Part shown: positions 1 through 5,469 of the stretch, piece by piece
Layout: each line of letters begins with the position of its first letter
How positions within the stretch are numbered: position 1 is the stretch's first letter
Assembly (NCBI GenBank): GCA_903898475.1
Contig: CAIUFU010000147.1
Coordinates: 1-5,469 of the forward strand
Direction of reading: 5' to 3'
DNA: 5,469 bases
Origin: an uncultured Alphaproteobacteria bacterium
Lineage (GTDB): Bacteria; Pseudomonadota; Alphaproteobacteria; Rickettsiales; UBA1997
Notes under the pieces: generated by a model
Told to the model about the DNA's origin: nothing
The model's input: only the letters and a program-made list of their open reading frames with translations
Databases searched by the model: none
Program-made: the position numbers and the translations under genes

Positions 1-1292
1 ACCAAACCAATTATTCTGGATCGGTAAGCTACACCTGCATTAGCGGCACTGCTAGTGTTAGCGGAAGTTGTAACGTTGCCTCTCCTTGCTCGGTTACTCC
101 AACTGGAGTTTCTGCTGCGATTAATGTGGCTAGTGGCTCAAGCGGCAGCGTTGCTTGTGACGTAGCTAATTACAGTGGAAATGCGGCATTTACATGTAGT
201 AATGGTACTCCAACTTACACTTCGCAATGCACTTGTCTCACAGGATACACGGGAAGTGGATGCGGCACATGTGACTCAGCTAATAATTACGTTTCGGTAA
301 GTAGTAATTGTGTAAAAGGCTGCGCCGTGCCTACGAGTAGTGGAACCACACTAACTACAGTTGTATCAGGCACGACTTCGACTGCATGCAATGCCAGCGG
401 TTACTCAGGAACCCTGCAATATACCTGTAACAATAGTGGAGTCTTTGCGGTAACATCAGCTTGCACTGCTCTTGCTCTTTGTACGGGTGGAACAATTACT
501 TCAGTGGCCGGAAAAACTATTCATAAATTTATGAGTGGCGGAACTTTTACCTGCCCATCTGCCAGAACGGCGGAAGTATTAATAGTTGGCGGAGGTGGCG
601 GCGGTACCTCTTCGGCAGGTGATGGCGGTGGCGGTGGCGGTGGCGCTGGTGGCGTGGTTTACGCAGCATCATTTTCTATTTCTACCTCGGCTTATAGTGT
701 GGTCGTAGGTGCTGGTGGTAATATCGAAGCATCCGGTGGTAGTTCTAGTTTTGGTGGCATGACGGCGCTTGGTGGTGGTTATGGTGGCAAATGGAATGGC
801 AGTGCAACTACCAATGGTACGAATGGTGGTTCCGGCGGGGGCGCCGGCGGTGCTTATGGAGCATCGGGTGGAACTTCAACACAAAGCGCTCAAACCGGTC
901 AAAGTGCTCATTACGGTAACGCCGGTGGTCTTACAACTAACTATCAGCCGCCTAACGAATATTTTGTTGGTGGTGGCGGTGGAGGTTCCGGTGGAGTTGG
1001 TGCAAATGGTGGCAATGCTACAGTTGGTGGAGCTGGTGGTCAAGGTAGGCAGTTTTCTATCAGCGGTACAGCAACTTACTACGCTGCTGGTGGCGGTGGC
1101 TCAGGAGGAAAATATTCTACTACGGGAGGTGCTGGCGGTAATAGTATTGGTGGCAGTGGCGGCACGGGAAGTGGTGCAGGATCTACTGCTGGAGGTAATG
1201 CTGCTGCTAATACAGGCAGCGGTGGTGGTGGCTCAAATAACAATACTTCTGGAGGTCGTGGCGGTTCGGGAGTTGTAATTGTGAGTTACTAA
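1..1292 (+). CDS. Cys-rich repeat / glycine-rich surface-type protein, 5' end outside the window
   Basis: The reading frame is open from the first complete codon (base 3) to TAA at 1290-1292, giving 429 visible residues. A GTG at 126 is the first start-like codon in the frame, but the repeat pattern continues upstream of it, so the gene very probably begins before the window. Visible residues 1-160 are Ser/Thr/Gly-rich with regularly spaced Cys in units of the form C...C-x3-(N/G)YSG-x4-(Y/F)TC...C. A stretch around residues 77-106 (CxTGYTGSGCGTC) resembles an EGF-like module. From about residue 168 a beta-type lead-in (IHKFMSGGTFTC...AEVLIV) enters a roughly 230-residue glycine-rich domain with many GGGGG runs, closing in GGSGVVIVSY. 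That lead-in and ending are typical of glycine-rich domains in phage tail-fibre and bacterial surface proteins. Cell-surface or adhesin-like function is inference; ligand and export route are unknown. The gene looks more GC-rich than its neighbours because of GGN codons. Confidence 0.85.
   Translation, partial: QTNYSGSVSYTCISGTASVSGSCNVASPCSVTPTGVSAAINVASGSSGSVACDVANYSGNAAFTCSNGTPTYTSQCTCLTGYTGSGCGTCDSANNYVSVSSNCVKGCAVPTSSGTTLTTVVSGTTSTACNASGYSGTLQYTCNNSGVFAVTSACTALALCTGGTITSVAGKTIHKFMSGGTFTCPSARTAEVLIVGGGGGGTSSAGDGGGGGGGAGGVVYAASFSISTSAYSVVVGAGGNIEASGGSSSFGGMTALGGGYGGKWNGSATTNGTNGGSGGGAGGAYGASGGTSTQSAQTGQSAHYGNAGGLTTNYQPPNEYFVGGGGGGSGGVGANGGNATVGGAGGQGRQFSISGTATYYAAGGGGSGGKYSTTGGAGGNSIGGSGGTGSGAGSTAGGNAAANTGSGGGGSNNNTSGGRGGSGVVIVSY
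87..464 (+). repeat. Two 48-residue Cys-rich protein repeats separated by an EGF-like linker
   Basis: Unit 1 (87-230) and unit 2 (321-464) each encode 48 residues. Both start with C(S/A)V, have a Cys at position 23-24, then (N/G)YSG, (Y/F)TC and a final Cys at position 48. The tail of a further unit (NYSGSVSYTC...C) is visible at 9-71, which implies that the array continues upstream. The repeats are divergent at the DNA level, so they are old rather than freshly duplicated. The four Cys per unit suggest disulphide-stabilised modules outside the cytoplasm (inference). The 30-residue linker at 231-320 carries five further Cys. Confidence 0.7.
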
Positions 1293-2482
1293 ATTTTGCG
1301 GTGAAATAATTTGTAAACCATGCAAGCCAAAATGCCGCAGGTGCTAATTACTAGAGTCATCGAGGTTAGTGAGCCATCATGCAATTTGCTGATTAAAAGC
1401 GAGGCGATGGTGGCGAAGGTGAATTGAATGGTTCCAAGCAAAGCCGAAGCTGAGCCGCTATGTTTTGATTGGCCTGACAAAGCAAGTGCGGTGGCGGATG
1501 GAGAAATGGCGCCTATGCTTGCTAGAAAAATAAAAATTACTAAAGTGAAGGGCCAGAAAGTTGGTTCGTTTAAGCCGATAAAAATCAGGGCGATTCCAGC
1601 AAATGCTGGCACGAATAGAACTTTTCCCAAAAGTTTTTCGATGGAAATTTTTTTCAAAAGCTGGGCGTTGATTTGGGAAACTACGACAAATCCCACCGAA
1701 TTAATGGCAAAAAGCAGGCTGTATCTTTTTGCAGATAATCCAAAAAAATCGAGATAGGCAAAAGGCGATGCTGTGATGTAGGAGAATAGGCCAGCCATCA
1801 TAAATCCGCCGCTGACGGCGCAGACCACGAAGTTGCGATCTTGTAAAATTTCGAGATATTTTTTTAAAGCCCCTGAAATTTTTTCTTGGGGATTTGGGCC
1901 TTTGGTTTGGGGAATTGCGACGTGACAAAGCCACAGGCATAAAATTCCAAAAGCGGTGAGAAAAATGAAAATCGCTTTCCAGCTATAAAATACTAAAACG
2001 AAACTGCCGAGCATTGGTGCTAGAATGGGTGCTAGTCCAATCACCAACATTAAATGCGAGAAAACCCGCGCTGACTCTTGCGGTGTAAAAATATCGCGCA
2101 CAATGGCGCGCGGAATCACCAGACAAGCGCAAGCCCCGAGCGCTTGAAAGAAACGCAAAACAATCAGCTGATTAATATTTTCAACAAAGCAACAGGCAAT
2201 TGAAGATGTGACAAAAATTCCTAAACCAACAAAAAGCGGCAATTTTTTGCCGAAGCGATCAATGATGGGCCCGTAAAACAATTGGCCTAAAGCAAGGCCA
2301 ACAAAGCAAGTGGTGAGAGAAAGTTGTACGAGATTTTCTGGTGCGGCGAAGTTTTTAGCGATTGCCGAAAATGCCGGCAAATACATGTCGATGGTGAGTG
2401 GGCCGATGGCGGTGACGCTGCCGAGAACAAGGATGAGAAGGAGAAAGGCTTTTTGGGTTTGGGGGCGGTGGTTGTGGGTCAT
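1289..2482 (-). CDS. Bcr/CflA-family MFS multidrug exporter
   Basis: This is a 397-residue inner-membrane transporter, the usual length for the family, with about 12 hydrophobic segments. Family marks are DMYLPAF in the first segment (residues 32-38), the MFS loop motif GQLFYGPIIDRFGKK (66-80), RFFQALGACACLVIPRAIVRD in two parts (RFFQALGACA from 110, IPRAIVRD to 130) and the antiporter motif C-like GLAPILAPMLGS (149-160). Bcr/CflA proteins export drugs such as bicyclomycin or chloramphenicol by proton antiport; the substrate here cannot be read from sequence. The ATG at 2480-2482 sits just before the first membrane segment and is a sensible start, but no Shine-Dalgarno precedes it. A TACAAT hexamer at 2500-2505 (minus strand) could be a -10 box, without a convincing -35. 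The TAG stop overlaps the stop of the convergent glycine-rich gene. Confidence 0.95.
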   Translation of the reverse strand: MTHNHRPQTQKAFLLLILVLGSVTAIGPLTIDMYLPAFSAIAKNFAAPENLVQLSLTTCFVGLALGQLFYGPIIDRFGKKLPLFVGLGIFVTSSIACCFVENINQLIVLRFFQALGACACLVIPRAIVRDIFTPQESARVFSHLMLVIGLAPILAPMLGSFVLVFYSWKAIFIFLTAFGILCLWLCHVAIPQTKGPNPQEKISGALKKYLEILQDRNFVVCAVSGGFMMAGLFSYITASPFAYLDFFGLSAKRYSLLFAINSVGFVVVSQINAQLLKKISIEKLLGKVLFVPAFAGIALIFIGLNEPTFWPFTLVIFIFLASIGAISPSATALALSGQSKHSGSASALLGTIQFTFATIASLLISKLHDGSLTSMTLVISTCGILACMVYKLFHRKI

Positions 2483-2510
2483 GTGGAATTTTTGGTTAGA
2501 TTGTAATTGT

Positions 2511-2612
2511 GAATAACCACCCCCAACCCCTCCTTGAAAAGGAGGGGCTTTAGATCGAATTTGGTTTCGAGCACTCCCCTCCTTTTCAAGGAGGGTTTGG
2601 GGGTGGTTATTC
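2511..2612. repeat. Composite inverted repeat, REP/BIME- or MITE-like
   Basis: The arms 2511-2547 and 2576-2612 are reverse complements over 37 nt with one mismatch, separated by a 28-nt centre (2548-2575). The outer part of each arm reads GAATAACCACCCCCAA. The inner part is its own hairpin: CCCCTCCTT and AAGGAGGGG around a 3-nt loop on the left (9 bp), and an 8-bp version on the right. The centre holds a further small stem, TCGAA/TTCGA (2555-2559 with 2566-2570). No target-site duplication is visible at the edges and no transposase is encoded. The element fills most of the gap between the phytochelatin-synthase-like gene and the MFS gene. It is not followed by a T-run on either strand, so it is not a classical intrinsic terminator, although so strong a structure could still stop transcription or protect a 3' end. 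Confidence 0.85.
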
Positions 2613-2625
2613 GAAAACTCGTAAC

Positions 2626-3489
2626 TTATTTATTCAACTTTGCATCAACAACCAAATACCCACGATATGCAGTTTGTGCATAATTTTTGGTATTCATCGC
2701 GTGATAAATGTCGCTCAAATTAACCCAAATCCACGGATTTCTGTGACCTGCAACATCAAGCATCAAAACTGAATCTGATTGTTCGTCGTAAGCTGCAACC
2801 GGTGAAAAATGCCCGCCCATCAAGCCTTTGTAAGAGTGATCGTAATTCAAAACCAAAAAGTTTTTTGGAGAATTTACTACTTCTTTTACTAAGCTTCTGA
2901 ATTCAGAAAGCTTTTCGTCGCTGAATTTATCAACATTAACCAACTTCGATTTTACAGCGTGTATTTCGAGCATTTTTTGCAACTCATCAATATCCAAGCC
3001 GCCGCCAAAAGTGCCGTCTTTCTTGGTGATTTTCATTGAAATCGATCTTCTATCCAAAACTTTATCGGTAGTTTCGTTGAAGAAATTAGTCTCGTTAATC
3101 AAACGATATTGTAGCGGATATTTTTTATCAGCGATGGTGATTGGCCATTCTTCAATCACTGGAAATGCTGTGTGATTAAGTTCGTAAATTGCTGAAAGCA
3201 CAAGAGTTCCAGCCGCTTGTCCACAAGCCGCAGGGTTGATTTGTGGTTTGTAGTGATGCGCCAAACGATAAAAATCGCCTTTGAATTTGCTTCTTTCAAG
3301 GCGGGCAATTCCTTCTTCGCTGTCCCAGTTAACTACGGCAACTTGCTTGCTGTAAGCACTGACAGGATATTTGTCGTAATGGAAAGTGAAGCTTTTGGTT
3401 AGAGTGTCATTGTCAGCGGCAAAAGCGAAGCTAGCACTGGATGCAATAGCAACGGCGAAAGCCAAGGTCTTTAAAGTTTTAAAATTCAT
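2626..3489 (-). CDS. Exported phytochelatin synthase-family protein (glutathione gamma-glutamylcysteinyltransferase-like)
   Basis: The protein has 287 residues. Residues 1-24 form a Sec signal peptide (charged start, hydrophobic AFAVAIASSASFAFA, cleavage near A24/A25), so the enzyme should act in the periplasm. The mature part matches the catalytic domain of phytochelatin synthases: NPAACGQAAG carries the nucleophile Cys89, GGHFSPVAAY carries His227, and LDVAGHRNPWIWV carries Asp245, together the papain-like triad. GLDIDELQKMLEIHAVK (from 164) matches the helix between them. The Cys-rich C-terminal domain of plant enzymes is absent, as in cyanobacterial homologues, which mainly remove glycine from glutathione and make phytochelatins poorly. 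Deglycination or transpeptidation of glutathione or another gamma-Glu-Cys peptide is therefore the likely reaction; involvement in metal tolerance is inference. The start has an A/T-rich leader with no Shine-Dalgarno. The gap behind it (3490-3595) shows no clear terminator or promoter. Confidence 0.92.
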   Translation of the reverse strand: MNFKTLKTLAFAVAIASSASFAFAADNDTLTKSFTFHYDKYPVSAYSKQVAVVNWDSEEGIARLERSKFKGDFYRLAHHYKPQINPAACGQAAGTLVLSAIYELNHTAFPVIEEWPITIADKKYPLQYRLINETNFFNETTDKVLDRRSISMKITKKDGTFGGGLDIDELQKMLEIHAVKSKLVNVDKFSDEKLSEFRSLVKEVVNSPKNFLVLNYDHSYKGLMGGHFSPVAAYDEQSDSVLMLDVAGHRNPWIWVNLSDIYHAMNTKNYAQTAYRGYLVVDAKLNK

Positions 3490-3595
3490 AAAATATTTTT
3501 TTGTTTAAAAGGTGAGAGGGCAGTGCGGTTTTTTAGAGGTAGTTACGATCGAAAATTTATCTAGTGGGAGGTCCAAACTTTCTAGAATTATTACA

Positions 3596-3922
3596 CTAAG
3601 AAAAAAATTTCAGACCAACAATCCCACCAATAATCATCATCAAGAATATCGCGCTTAAAAAAGTTAGCGCCTCGCCAAAAAATATTGCGCCAACCAAAAC
3701 AGATCCCACAGCGCCAATGCCAGTCTAAATTGGATAAGCAATGCCGATTGGAATTATTTTTACCGACAAGGCCAATAAAACCATGCTGATGGCTAAAGTT
3801 GCGACAAAAAGCAGAGTTGGAAAAATTTTGCTCAGGCCGTCTGATTGCTTTAAAAAATAAGCCCAAACAACTTCAAAAATTCCGGCGGTGATAAGCGCAA
3901 TCCAAGCCAAGGTTGGAGACAT
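3596..3922 (-). pseudogene. gdx: Gdx/SugE-type SMR exporter interrupted by an in-frame amber codon
   Basis: An ATG at 3920-3922 opens a 65-codon frame that ends at TAG (3725-3727). Reading on in the same frame gives 42 more codons, TGIGAVGSVLVGAIFFGEAL and onward to GGIVGLKFFS, ending at TAG 3596-3598. The joined product would be 108 codons with four membrane segments, the normal SMR length. Residues match the guanidinium-exporter branch by a constant offset: Glu17, Trp20, Ser46 and Tyr63 correspond to Gdx-Clo Glu13, Trp16, Ser42 and Tyr59. The stop lies exactly where Trp62 belongs (AYxxW-TGIG). One base (TGG to TAG) explains it. The preceding Pro64, where homologues usually have Ala, is a second single-base change (CCA for GCA). 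The 65-residue product lacks half of TM3 and all of TM4 and is unlikely to work. Recent decay is the simplest reading; sequencing error or amber suppression are alternatives. No guanidine riboswitch was recognised upstream. Confidence 0.88.
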
Positions 3923-4021
3923 GATTTAGTTTGTTAAAATTGAGGTAAATTTATTTGCTTGTTTTCCGAGGCAAAACTTTAAAAAGTTGCTTCAGATATC
4001 AATCCATTCTCTGAAAAAAAT
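3923..4021. promoter_or_regulatory. AT-rich divergent intergenic region with a short dyad
   Basis: This 99-nt gap separates the divergent SMR pseudogene and lysine-rich gene and must carry both of their promoters if they are expressed. The visible structure is a dyad, AACTTT (3975-3980) and AAAGTT (3983-3988), around AA. For the + strand a weak candidate is TTGCTT (3955-3960) with TTTAAA (3978-3983) at 17-nt spacing. The candidates for the - strand are poorer still. No Shine-Dalgarno precedes either ATG. The region's role follows from gene layout; the individual boxes are guesses. Confidence 0.3.
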
Positions 4022-4366
4022 ATGAAATTTAATCACAAGATCATCGCAGTTTTGATTGCGGTTTTAGCTTTGTCCAGCGCACCTTTTCATGACGCTGATG
4101 CTAAAGGCAAAACTAAATCACATGTGACAAAAAAAACTGTAAAAGCTGCGACTAAAAAAGTGAAAAAAACCGCGACAAAGAAGAGCGAGAAAAAGCAGAA
4201 GAAAGAGAAAAGAGAATTGAAGAAAAAAATTGGCGAAAAATTGGTGTCCAAAAAAGTAGGAAAAGAAGTGATGGATAAAAAGGTGGATAAGAAGGTAGAG
4301 AAAAAAATTGAAGAGCCAACAATCCCAGCAGGTCCGGTGGTTGAGAAGACGCGGATTATTCAGTAG
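4022..4366 (+). CDS. Small exported lysine-rich protein of unknown function
   Basis: The protein has 114 residues. Residues 1-27 look like a Sec signal peptide (MKFNHK, then IIAVLIAVLALSSAPF, with ADA before the likely cut at K28). The predicted mature chain of 87 residues contains 31 Lys and very few hydrophobic residues. KK doublets recur through residues 28-97, first as TKK/VKK and then as a charged pattern KKVGKEVMDKKVDKKVEKK with roughly 3-4 residue spacing, which could form an alpha-helix or weak coiled coil. The tail EEPTIPAGPVVEKTRIIQ is different in character. I recognise no family. The composition resembles histone H1-like or polycationic proteins, but the signal peptide places it outside the cytoplasm, where binding to LPS, polysaccharide or extracellular DNA is conceivable (inference). 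The start is fixed by the signal peptide; no Shine-Dalgarno is present. It is a single-gene unit facing the Fic gene. Confidence 0.75.
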   Translation: MKFNHKIIAVLIAVLALSSAPFHDADAKGKTKSHVTKKTVKAATKKVKKTATKKSEKKQKKEKRELKKKIGEKLVSKKVGKEVMDKKVDKKVEKKIEEPTIPAGPVVEKTRIIQ

Positions 4367-4382
4367 GAATCCCAGAAGTTAT

Positions 4383-4403
4383 TGGACATTTTTATGGACA
4401 TTT
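4383..4403 (+). repeat. Tandem 9-nt direct repeat in the convergent gap
   Basis: TGGACATTT occurs at 4383-4391 and again at 4395-4403, separated by TTA, so the copies are 12 nt apart. It lies in the 119-nt gap (4367-4485) between the lysine-rich gene and the convergent Fic gene. The rest of that gap shows only a short ACAC-T-GTGT dyad (4458-4466) and no hairpin with a T-run. The repeat could be a protein-binding site or simply chance. Confidence 0.4.
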
Positions 4404-4485
4404 GGTGATGCCAGAAAGTCAAAAATCTAGGTAGAGTACACCAAATAATTAAGCGTTACACTGTGTCCAGATTCACAATAAATCA

Positions 4486-5469
4486 TTACCTAAACAGCTT
4501 AAGATAAGGCTCAAAAGCAAAAATTCGGTTGCGTTTTTGTCCGGTGATTTCGACGAGAATTTTTAGTTTCACAAAGTCATCAACTAATCTAAAAGCAGTC
4601 GAGATGTTAATTTTTAGCTTTGCCACGTCAGAACCATCAACGATTGGATTGCTGTAAAGATATTGTAAAAGTTCCATCGCCAAGACTTGTTTTTTACCAA
4701 GAGTAGTAATTTTTCTCTCAACTTCGCTACGCAGCTTAATGATGTTTTTAAAAGTCTGAATCGAGTTTTCCGAAGTTGAGCGTACGCCTTCAAGAAAGAA
4801 TTTGAGCCATTGCGTCAAGTTATCGTGAGTTCTAACGCGCGTCAGATTGTCGTAATAAAGAGACTTATTTTTTTCGAAAAAATCAGAGAGATATAAAGTT
4901 GGTTTGTGCAGCAATTCGTTGCTCACTAGATGCAGTGTAATCAGCAAGCGCCCGATTCGGCCATTGCCATCTAAGAAAGGGTGTATCGTTTCAAACTGAT
5001 AGTGAGCAATGCCGATTTTGATTAATTGTGGAATCGCCAAATTTTCATTATGCAAAAACTTTTCTAGATCATTCATTAGGTCATCTACCGAGTCTTGATG
5101 CGGTGGAATAAAGACAGCATCTCGTAAACTAGCGCCGCCAATCCAATTTTGACTTTTGCGAAATTCACCCGGAGCTTTGCGGTCTCCACGCACGCCTTGC
5201 AAAAGAGTTTTGTGAGCTTGTTTGAGTAGGCGATTGCTAAGCGGCAGCTTGTCTAAAGCTTTGATCGATTGATTCATGGCGTTGACATAGTTTCTAACTT
5301 CTTGCCAATCGTCCCTTTTTTCTGGCTCGATATATTCTTCCTTTTGCACCGCATCATCAATGTTGGTCTGGGTTCCTTCGATGCGACTACTTTTTGTACC
5401 TTCTTTCAAAATATGCATCTTGATAAAGAAATCGACATCAGGAATGAGCTGCGAAAAAGCATTTAGTTC
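4486..5469 (-). CDS. Fic-family protein (AMPylator type) with winged-helix C-terminus, start outside the window
   Basis: The frame runs from TAA at 4486-4488 to the window edge, giving 327 visible residues. An ATG at 5416-5418 is not the true start: the 17 codons before it (ELNAFSQLIPDVDFFIK) are open and match the Fic N-terminal domain, which usually reads LLPNPDLFI at this place. Counting from that Met, SSRIEG (10-15) fits the inhibitory motif (S/T)xxxE(G/N) that sits before the core in class II Fic proteins. PGEFRKSQNWIGG (83-95) and AVFIPPHQ (101-108) form the flap and substrate region. HPFLDGNGRIGR (146-157) is the complete catalytic motif HPFx(D/E)GNGRxxR. Residues about 244-310 resemble a winged helix, ending RNRIFAFEPYLKLF. 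The family transfers AMP from ATP to a target hydroxyl, with Glu14 predicted to hold it inactive. The target is unknown. No antitoxin gene is visible; self-inhibition would make one unnecessary. Confidence 0.94.
   Translation of the reverse strand, partial: ELNAFSQLIPDVDFFIKMHILKEGTKSSRIEGTQTNIDDAVQKEEYIEPEKRDDWQEVRNYVNAMNQSIKALDKLPLSNRLLKQAHKTLLQGVRGDRKAPGEFRKSQNWIGGASLRDAVFIPPHQDSVDDLMNDLEKFLHNENLAIPQLIKIGIAHYQFETIHPFLDGNGRIGRLLITLHLVSNELLHKPTLYLSDFFEKNKSLYYDNLTRVRTHDNLTQWLKFFLEGVRSTSENSIQTFKNIIKLRSEVERKITTLGKKQVLAMELLQYLYSNPIVDGSDVAKLKINISTAFRLVDDFVKLKILVEITGQKRNRIFAFEPYLKLFR

Noticed and set aside
769..1278. A 169-codon open frame inside the glycine-rich gene
   Set aside because: It is the +1 reading of GGT/GGC repeats, giving a Val/Ala/Leu-rich low-complexity product with no family marks. 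It is an artefact of the repeated glycine codons.
1428..1757. A 109-codon + strand frame, and a - strand frame at 1701-1940, inside the MFS gene
   Set aside because: Both lie wholly in a well-supported transporter gene and encode no recognisable domain.
2511..2612. Intrinsic terminator for the phytochelatin-synthase-like gene
   Set aside because: The hairpins are strong, but neither strand has a T-run directly after them and the structure is a nested inverted repeat, which fits a dispersed element better.
3591..3866. A 91-codon - strand frame over the SMR gene, which might suggest a frameshift
   Set aside because: It is in a different frame from both halves of the SMR match. The SMR homology continues in one frame across the TAG, so the lesion is a nonsense codon, not a frameshift.
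3923..4021. Guanidine riboswitch upstream of the SMR gene
   Set aside because: Gdx exporters are often under guanidine riboswitches, but no matching stem-loops or conserved loop sequence could be recognised in this short AT-rich gap.
2523..4021. A detoxification operon of the MFS, phytochelatin-synthase-like and SMR genes
   Set aside because: Although co-directional, the genes are separated by gaps of about 106 and 143 nt, the latter filled by the repeat element, and the SMR gene is broken. Shared function is only suggested by family.
4458..4466. ACAC-T-GTGT dyad as a terminator for the Fic or lysine-rich gene
   Set aside because: A 4-bp stem with no following T-run is too weak to support the call.
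5269..5466. A 65-codon + strand frame at the right edge
   Set aside because: It is antisense to the conserved N-terminal part of the Fic gene and shows no independent coding signal.

Overview
The window reads as a moderately AT-rich chromosomal segment of a Gram-negative bacterium. The supporting signs are Sec-type signal peptides, a Bcr/CflA drug exporter, a periplasmic phytochelatin-synthase-like enzyme and a Fic protein. I cannot name the genus. The mix would fit an alphaproteobacterium or another host- or sediment-associated proteobacterium, but that is inference. None of the four gene starts inside the window has a recognisable Shine-Dalgarno sequence; their leaders are A/T-rich.

Layout, left to right: (1) 1-1292, + strand, the 3' part of a large surface-type protein with Cys-rich repeats, a short EGF-like linker and a long glycine-rich C-terminal domain. 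(2) 1289-2482, - strand, a 12-TM Bcr/CflA-type MFS exporter whose stop overlaps the stop of gene 1 tail to tail by 4 nt. (3) 2511-2612, a 102-nt near-perfect inverted repeat with 37-nt arms (one mismatch), each arm itself a hairpin; this looks like a dispersed REP/BIME- or MITE-type element. (4) 2626-3489, - strand, a secreted phytochelatin-synthase-family cysteine protease/transpeptidase with an intact Cys-His-Asp triad. (5) 3596-3922, - strand, a Gdx/SugE-type SMR exporter gene broken by one in-frame amber codon at the conserved substrate-site Trp. (6) 4022-4366, + strand, a small secreted lysine-rich protein of unknown function. (7) 4486-5469, - strand, a Fic-family AMP-transferase-type protein with N-terminal inhibitory motif and C-terminal winged helix, whose true start lies beyond the window.

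Nothing here forms an obvious multi-gene system. The MFS, phytochelatin-synthase-like and SMR genes lie in the same direction, and all three families are linked to detoxification (drugs, thiols/metals, guanidinium-like cations). However, the gaps of about 100-145 nt and the repeat element argue against a tight operon. The best leads are the amber-interrupted SMR gene, the exported phytochelatin-synthase-like enzyme and the large composite palindrome, which carries both SD-like and anti-SD-like sequence.
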